Below are positions 57,993 to 64,000 of a DNA stretch of 64,000 bases, one piece after another. The stretch comes from Saccharum officinarum. Taxonomy: Eukaryota; Streptophyta; Magnoliopsida; Poales; Poaceae. The notes under the pieces were generated by a model. It was not told the origin of the DNA. It ran no database searches and worked only from the letters and a program-made list of their open reading frames with translations. Each line of letters opens with the position of its first letter. The first letter of the stretch is position 1. A program made the position numbers and the translations under genes. The stretch covers positions 10,459,381 through 10,523,380 of the forward strand of contig CM036221.1 in the NCBI GenBank assembly GCA_020631735.1, written 5' to 3'.

Positions 57993-58570
57993 ATGAAACT
58001 AAAGTTAGAAGGGAAATCCTGTTTCCCCCTAAATTCAGATTGGTGCGCATGTGTCTAGTTGATTGTGTTGTGAACAAATTTCAACCAACGGTTCCAAGAC
58101 AGACTGTAGAATGACTAATTCTGTGGCAATAATCTGCTCATGATTTCATCACAAACTGTTCAGGCCCTGTGTTTACCAAAATAACAGAGTAAACAAAAAC
58201 GTTCACGCCTTTGCAACTTTGTACAGAGACACATTGCCACCGTATTTCAAATGATAGAAGAGAACACATTCAATTACCAATGATGAATTATATGAAGTAT
58301 ATCATAATAAGCGAATGAATATTACGATACCAATGAAGTACAACATGTCAAACATATATTGGCACTCAGGCCAGAAAAGAATATTTAGCCAACCTCCTTG
58401 TGTTACTAGCTTCAGCTACTACCGACTCCCCAGGGGATATCGGTTTTTGATTTAGGGTTCACTACTAGCGGTATACACGACACAATCAAAATAACAATAC
58501 TCGTTCCATGTGGTAAACGGTCTCCCAGTTTTTCGTCAACATCCTCCACCTTCCCCCGGCCACCAGCATC
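57993..58570 (-). other. Intergenic spacer and PPase 3' UTR
   Basis: Non-coding. About the last 150-200 bases before 58571 should be the 3' UTR of the minus-strand pyrophosphatase gene; its poly(A) site cannot be placed by eye. Confidence 0.45.
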
Positions 58571-60513
58571 CTACCTCCTCAGGCCCTCAACAATGTAGGT
58601 AGCATACAGATCCCTGTGTAAGGACAGCACATTGCTGGGTGGTTAGCTTGAAAGTCAAAACGAGGACATGTCAACAAATAACGGCTGTGATCAGGACTGA
58701 AGAGTTGCAATCAATCAACTTACATAGAGTGCTGTATGACTTCATAAGCGTCACTCGCAGGCAGAAAGTCGTTCACAGCAACCTCCTTGTTCTCATTCTT
58801 CTTGTCTGAATGTCCCGGTTAAAGAAACCATTCAATCTAAACAGGAGGCAAGCATTCTAACATTTGTATCGTCTTAAAATAGTTAACAACGCATGATGAG
58901 TATTTTTTTCTTCTAAAATTGGCAGAGGCTATGATGTTCAGGTCAGGTTTGGGGAATTTTGCATAGTATCTTGTATGTAGAAAAGTTAGAAGAATTTATT
59001 AAGCATGATGAAAACATTAATCACTTTATGTAGTACTAGACTCTAGGCAAGCAGGACTAAATACTGATGAATCATAAAAGGATACAGTCCTCAAAGAAGC
59101 GCCTGATTTCAGCCAAGCGGTGAGGTGGGAGGTCCTTGATATCATTGTAATGCTTGTACTCAGGATCATCAGCGCACACTGCAATGATCTTGTCATCTGC
59201 CTCTCCTTGATCAATCATGGGCATAACGCCAATGGCCTTTGCACGTAGGAAACAGCCTGGGATAACTGGCTCCTGCATGCACAGAAGTAACAGTTTATTG
59301 ACATGTTCTCAACTATAGACAGAAATGGAAAATGACTGGCTCCTGCAAGCATGGAAGTAAGGGTCTGTTTGGTTTCATTTTGTTAAAGTTTAACTCCTAT
59401 CACATCAATGTTCCCTCAAATGCATGGAGAAATAAATGTAGACTAATTGCATGCATGTCGGTACAGATTAGGAGTAATTTACGAGACGAATCTATTAAGC
59501 CTAATTAGTCCAAGATTGGAAACTTTTTGTCAAATAAGACGAAAGTGCTACAGTGTTTGTTAAACTTTAACTCCTCAAACTAAACACCCCCTAACAGTTT
59601 ATAGACATGTTCTCAACCACACCCAGAAATGGAAAATGACAAGATTTGAAAATTAGCTCAACTTATATAACTAAGACTGCTCAGACCATTACCGATATAC
59701 CATTTTGTGATTCAATGATATAAAAAAGAAGCATACCTGCATTATAACCAGTACATCCAAAGGATCACTGTCTTCACAAAGTGTGCGAGGAATGAATCCA
59801 TAGTTGTGAGGGTAAACAACTGATGAATACAGCACACGGTCCACCTGCACGTGCACACACAATGAAATGGAAAACAGGAAATATCAGAACTGTCAAGAAA
59901 TATAGTTTTGCAATAAGACTCTGGGGTATCAGCATTGCTTTACCTTGATCAGTCCAGTTTTCTTGTCAAGTTCATATTTAACCTTGCTGCCCCTGGGTAT
60001 CTCAATGACCTGACACAAGGAGTCACTTCTATGAGTCTTTCTTAAACATTTCAGCATGCATCAGAAAGTGCCAGGTGGCACACGAATACGTATAACGGAA
60101 ACAGTTCATAGGCATTGGTTTTAGAGTCTAGGGAGAGTTTTTTTTAACCGATTAAAGAAAAGGCATTATGCTATTAACATGAACATATCACCCAAATTAC
60201 ACAATGATCTTAAGCAACAAGAAGACAAGTCAATCAGTTGAAGCATGATAGGGTGGCCTTACACAGTTGAATATGGTTGGAGCGCCAGGACCTGCATGAA
60301 TTGAAGATGAAGGACGTAAATTCTCAATGCAAATAGCAGAAATCGAGGGCTGGCCATTTGTCTAAGACAAGTGTGTACAATACCTATCTCCAGATCATGC
60401 CAAGGGTGTGCAGCAACAGATCTCCTGGACATGGATGACAGTATCCTTTCGTTCAAGGCAGGAACCTTTTGGAACGAGCCTGTCTCGTTCACGGCTTCCA
60501 CAGCGGGCGCCAT
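58571..60513 (-). CDS. Soluble inorganic pyrophosphatase (family I), seven coding exons
   Basis: Hydrolyses pyrophosphate to phosphate with Mg2+ in the cytosol, pulling biosynthetic reactions forward. Coding exons, minus strand: 60513-60384, 60291-60263, 60009-59944, 59844-59737, 59272-59086, 58805-58724, 58613-58571. All introns are GT-AG and phases fit, giving 645 bases, 214 residues, the usual plant length. Start [12 protein letters not shown] at 60513, end VEGLRR-stop. Metal-binding signature DSDPLDV has Asp100, Asp102 and Asp105, with Asp137 in [17 protein letters not shown] (56-66) and YPHNYGFIP (86-94) line the active site. No transit peptide or membrane segment. Cys53 replaces the more usual Val. 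Nothing looks broken, so the gene should be functional. Confidence 0.95.
59361..59591. mobile_element. Tourist-like MITE in a PPase intron
   Basis: 231 bp in the intron between the fourth and fifth coding exons. Ends GGGTCTGTTTGGTTT and AAACTAAACACCCCC are inverted repeats, flanked by TAA at 59358-59360 and 59592-59594 (TWA-type target duplication). The interior has ACGAGACGAATCTATTAAGCC, which recurs in the sister copies. Confidence 0.8.
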
Positions 60514-60522
60514 CAAGACAAC

Positions 60523-62361
60523 CTGCCAAGGATTACAATACAAGGTCTCCCGTTAAGTTGATTTGATTTGGTCTTCCAGGAGAAGGAAGAGCAAAACATT
60601 GTACACTCATGACAGAGTCCTCATTGACCGCGTGTGGTAAGGCCAATTTTTGGGGAAAAATTCCTGTAGCATTTTTCGTTGTTATTTGGCAAAATTTGTC
60701 TAACCATGGACTAACTAGGCTCAAAAAATTTCGTCTCGACATTTACAGACAAACTGTGCAATTAGTTATTTTTTTACCTACATTTAATGCTTCATGCATG
60801 CGTCCAAAGATTCGATGTGACAGTTACTGTGCAAAATTTTTTTTTGCCTCTTTTTGGACATCTAAACACGGCCTAACACGGTCCATGCTGAAGACATGGT
60901 CCAACACTGACTACACTCGGAAGCTTTGATCTGTGTTCCTTTGTTATAAATATCCCAAACGAAAACGACATTGTTAGGCTACCTAATAGGAGGGAGTCAC
61001 AGCCTTCATGGATCAGGTGCGATCATAAAACTAAATAAATGGTTGTAGGTAATCTTTTCGAAAAAAGAAGACAGGACAAAACAAAGATTACTAGGTTTCC
61101 AGGTTACTTTCGTGAACATGGATGCCACTATCTTGTCTGGTTTAGTTAATAACTACAACAAAGGCGCATAGCCAGACAAGTCATCATGCTCGCCAATCTT
61201 GTAGCGTCTTAGATATTATGCAATATATAACCCAAGTTCTTTTTTTTTTCTTTCCTTTGCATATTAATTATCACACGAGCACGCGAAACATATGATCAAC
61301 AAAAGATTGATCATTCACGATGGAACTGGTAGCAAACTGAAAAGCATGATGTGAGCTAACAAGGGAGCCTGCAATGCATGCAGCACCATGAATGTGATGT
61401 ATGGCTCAGCCCTCAGCAGCACATAGAAACAGATCCATTATACATGACGCGCGATCTGGAGCAGCGACAGGACGAATGGGCTGTGAAGTGGAGCTGCAGT
61501 AAAGTGCGCGACGTGTACTCGCAGTGTATTAATACATGCAAGTACAGAGAGACGGCGAGCAGAGGCAATTTGCCTATTGCAGAGGACTAACTAATGGTGT
61601 TTACTGCAGAGGACTAACCGTGCCTACTGCAGAGGACTAGCCATGCCGCCTGTCTGAGGATGGTGAAGTTGAGATACGGGTGTCTGTCTATTGCGTGTAA
61701 AATTGTGGCAACTAATTAAAACTAAATCAAATAGGGGTGGGGGGAGTAGTACGCTTATGGTATGAATGCATGGAGGAAATTGGTGGCAAGGCAGGCTGGC
61801 AGCAGGCGTTAAACAGGGTTTGAATCGCATACGCGTATTGTTGACATGGCGTCAGGACACGGCAAGTAATCAGAGCAGCGAGCGTGGATGATGCAAATGA
61901 ACGCGATCTGAATTGACTTTTGTTATGTCATGTTTTTTTTTAAAAGGTGAGAGATGCAGGAACAAGCAAAGCTTGTTTGAGTTTGGAGGGAAATCCCCCA
62001 CCAAAAAAAAAACTGAGCATCAAATTGGCTGACAACGTAATAACGTCGGAAGGAGGAGCTTGAGGAAGTGAAACCCTCGCGGCTGCTGGCGAGAACAAGG
62101 GGATGGATGAATGAATGGACGAACGAAAAATGAAAGACAGGCACCCCTGTTCTGAACCGGAAGCGACGGCGCGAGCGGGCAGAGCATCCCATCCCCAGTT
62201 CCCCAGGGAGCGGGAGCGGGAAGCCTAATCGGAGAGGCGAAGCGGAACGACACGAGGGATCGATCTACAACGCAGCAGCAGCAAGCTGCTTGGGGGCGGG
62301 GCGCGGCGGGGAGGAACTGAACGGAGCTGAACGGAAGGAGGGAGGAAGACGTTGTACGCAC
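60523..62361 (-). other. Intron in the PPase 5' UTR
   Basis: Donor GTGCGTAC at 62361 (minus) after a GC-rich exon; acceptor ...TTGGCAG at 60523, nine bases before the ATG. It holds a MITE (60641-60873) and otherwise unassigned sequence. Leader introns of this size are common in plant housekeeping genes and often boost expression. Confidence 0.65.
60641..60873. mobile_element. Tourist-like MITE in the PPase 5' UTR intron
   Basis: 233 bp, GGCCAATTTTTGG to CTAAACACGGCC, flanked by TAA at 60638-60640 and 60874-60876. It shares CTAACTAGGCTCAAAA and the GTCTCGAC core with the family. Confidence 0.8.
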
Positions 62362-62465
62362 CTGGGCTGGGTCGGCGGCGGCTTAGATCCAAATCTGGGG
62401 AGAGGGAGGAGGCGCCGACGGGGAAGGAAACCCTAGAAGGCACGCGAGGCGACGGAGTCGGGATG
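62362..62465 (-). other. PPase non-coding first exon (approximate 5' end)
   Basis: A GC-rich leader ending CCAGCCCAG at the donor. The upstream limit is set from the TATA-like TTTAAAA at 62497-62491, so it is an estimate. Confidence 0.55.
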
Positions 62466-62490
62466 GAGTGGGCGGAGCCGCGCGGTCTGC

Positions 62491-62497
62491 TTTTAAA
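62491..62497 (-). promoter_or_regulatory. TATA-like box of the PPase gene
   Basis: TTTAAAA on the minus strand within a GC-rich stretch. The CT repeat on the minus strand at about 62546-62566 lies just upstream, as in many plant promoters. Confidence 0.5.
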
Positions 62498-62749
62498 GCG
62501 GCGGAGCGGAGGACGGAGGAGGCGCGGCGGACGAGGACCGACAGAGAGAGAGAGGGGGGGGGGGGACGGTGCCACGCCACGGTGGAATGGAAGCAGGAGT
62601 GCTTCCCGCTTCCTGGGTGGGTTCGGTGGGCCCTCCCTCGCTTTTCCGCGTTTGAAGCGGCGCTTGCTTGCAACTTTCTTTAAAAAAAACATTTTAATTT
62701 AAGCAGAAGCAGCTGCTCGGTCTGGTGCTCTGCTCAGGCAGTCCAGTGA

Positions 62750-63294
62750 GGCCTTGTTCAGATTTAAGAAGTCATCCTCAAATTTCAATTAGTTCCAATT
62801 TCTTCCTCAAATTCTACTCTGCAAAAAGAAGATTCTCCGTCACATCGAAATATCGGCACATGTATGAAGTATTAAATATAGATGAAATTTAAAACTAATT
62901 ACACAGTTTTGTTGTACTTTGCGAGACGAACATTTTGAGCCTAATTTGTTAAAGTTTGGACAATTTTTACCAAATAAAAACAAAAGTTGCTACAGTACGA
63001 TGCGACAGTTACTGTGCCAAGTTGGGTGTCCCAACTTGGCAACTAAACACGGGCAATATGCAAAAAGAAGATTTCACATCACATCAAAATGTCGGTAAAT
63101 GTATGAAGTACTAAATGTAGATGAAATCATAAACTAATTGCACAGTTTTATTGTACTTTGCGAGACGAACATTTTGAATCTAATTAATCAATTTTTAGAC
63201 AATTTTTTACACTAAAAAAATAAAAGTGCTACAGTGCTCGGGGGTGGCACTGTGCAGAATTGGCCACCCCCGAGTTGGGTAACTAAACAAGGCC
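62750..63294. mobile_element. Tourist-like MITE with tandemly doubled body
   Basis: Outer ends GGCCTTGTTCAG and CTAAACAAGGCC are inverted; TGA flanks both sides (62747-62749, 63295-63297). Inside, GCAAAAAGAAGATT...GCGAGACGAACATTTTGA is present twice about 239 bases apart, the first unit ending in its own CTAAACACGGGC. One outer target duplication with two bodies suggests internal duplication rather than two insertions. Confidence 0.75.
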
Positions 63295-63305
63295 TGAGAG
63301 ACTCA

Positions 63306-63548
63306 GGGCCTGTTTAGTTGCCCATGCAACCTAAAAAAATTTGCACAGTACCCGTCACATCGAATCTTGCGGCACATGCATGGAGTACTAAATGTAGACG
63401 AAAGAAAAAACTAATTACACAGTTTAGTTGTAAATCACGAGACAAATCTTTTGAGCCTAATTAGTCCATGATTGGACACAAATTGCCAAATAAAACGAAA
63501 AGGGCTACAATAGCCGAACCCAAACTTTTTCACCAACTGAATAACCCC
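63306..63548. mobile_element. Tourist-like MITE
   Basis: 243 bp, GGGCCTGTTTAGTTG to CAACTGAATAACCCC. TCA at 63303-63305 and 63549-63551 is the 3-bp duplication. The interior (CACGAGACAAATCTTTTGAGC) matches the others. Confidence 0.75.
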
Positions 63549-63551
63549 TCA

Positions 63552-64000
63552 GAGGTGGAAGAAAAAACCCCCAACACCCCCGGTTTTTTCTTGTAATTGC
63601 GTGCGTGCCCCTGTACATGGAATGTGGCAAGTACAGTAGTAGTAGTAAGCTGTTGGAATGGGTGCCCCTGTACTCGGAGGGTGTTTCTGTGATTTCCATC
63701 CGCCGGTGCGGAGGTGCCGGCCGGGCGGAACGGAGACGCGCGCGTTCACCGATCCCCCTCCACGTGGCGTTGGTGCACTGCGCTCTACCGAGCGGCTGGT
63801 GGGGGTCCGCTTTCTGATCCTGGCCGTGCGTTGGATGCCATCAGGCATCAGGGTGGTGGGCCGGTGTCGGTGTGTGTTTTTTCTTATCTTGTTTTTTTTA
63901 TAAAAGGAATGGCTAATTAATCGCTGCTGCCTCCGCGCAGGAGGAATATGCAAGGCCGGGCGGAATCCGATTCGAAGGTGCGGTGCGGTGTGGATTAGAT
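63552..64000. other. Right-edge sequence, nothing recognised
   Basis: GC-rich short ORFs on both strands without family resemblance; no RNA gene or repeat seen. Confidence 0.4.

Overview
The window is nuclear DNA from a grass, probably a panicoid (Andropogoneae-like) species. Evidence: nested LTR retrotransposons of grass types, Tourist-like MITEs, a plant H2A with a C-terminal SPKK motif, and an intron-rich soluble pyrophosphatase gene. I cannot name the species. Only two host genes are convincing, both in the last 8 kb. The rest is layered transposable elements, their fossils and short unassigned spacers.

Layout. 1-2025: a minus-strand solo LTR of a SIRE/Maximus-like Copia family at the edge of a DNA-transposon fossil. 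2026-8480: the rest of that fossil. It holds the C-terminal part of a MULE transposase joined to a plant mobile domain (PMD) gene on the plus strand, a convergent GRF-zinc-finger gene on the minus strand, and a 60-bp-arm palindrome between their 3' ends. 8612-39775: one Copia element (LTRs of about 1.58 kb, 4/5-matching target duplication) with an intact gag, a broken pol and an envelope-position ORF. A younger Gypsy element of the Tat/RIRE2-Retand type (17537-35495, perfect CCATT duplication) split that ORF. The Gypsy element has gag-protease, RT, RNase H, a second RNase H, integrase, a long antisense gene and three 498-bp tandem repeats. A 100-N gap lies inside it, with about 2.7 kb repeated almost identically on both sides, most likely an assembly artefact.

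39776-54760: a nearly 1-kb foldback element; a Helitron candidate carrying a piece of a cytokinin-receptor-like histidine kinase and itself interrupted by a solo LTR with TATAAATA; T-rich degenerate repeats; two local tandem duplications; and a 3.9-kb solo LTR of Tekay/Del type with a perfect TAACT duplication.

54761-64000: the gene-bearing end. An intronless histone H2A of the H2A.W class (56716-57189, plus) has a textbook plant histone promoter element and TATA box. It faces, tail to tail, a seven-coding-exon cytosolic inorganic pyrophosphatase (58571-60513 coding, minus) with a non-coding first exon near 62.4 kb. Several short MITEs of one family sit in its introns and upstream flank. Hand counts of LTR differences (about 0.7% for Gypsy, about 4% for Copia) agree with the nesting order. 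Most damage in the older coding regions is C-to-T type change at Gln and Trp codons.
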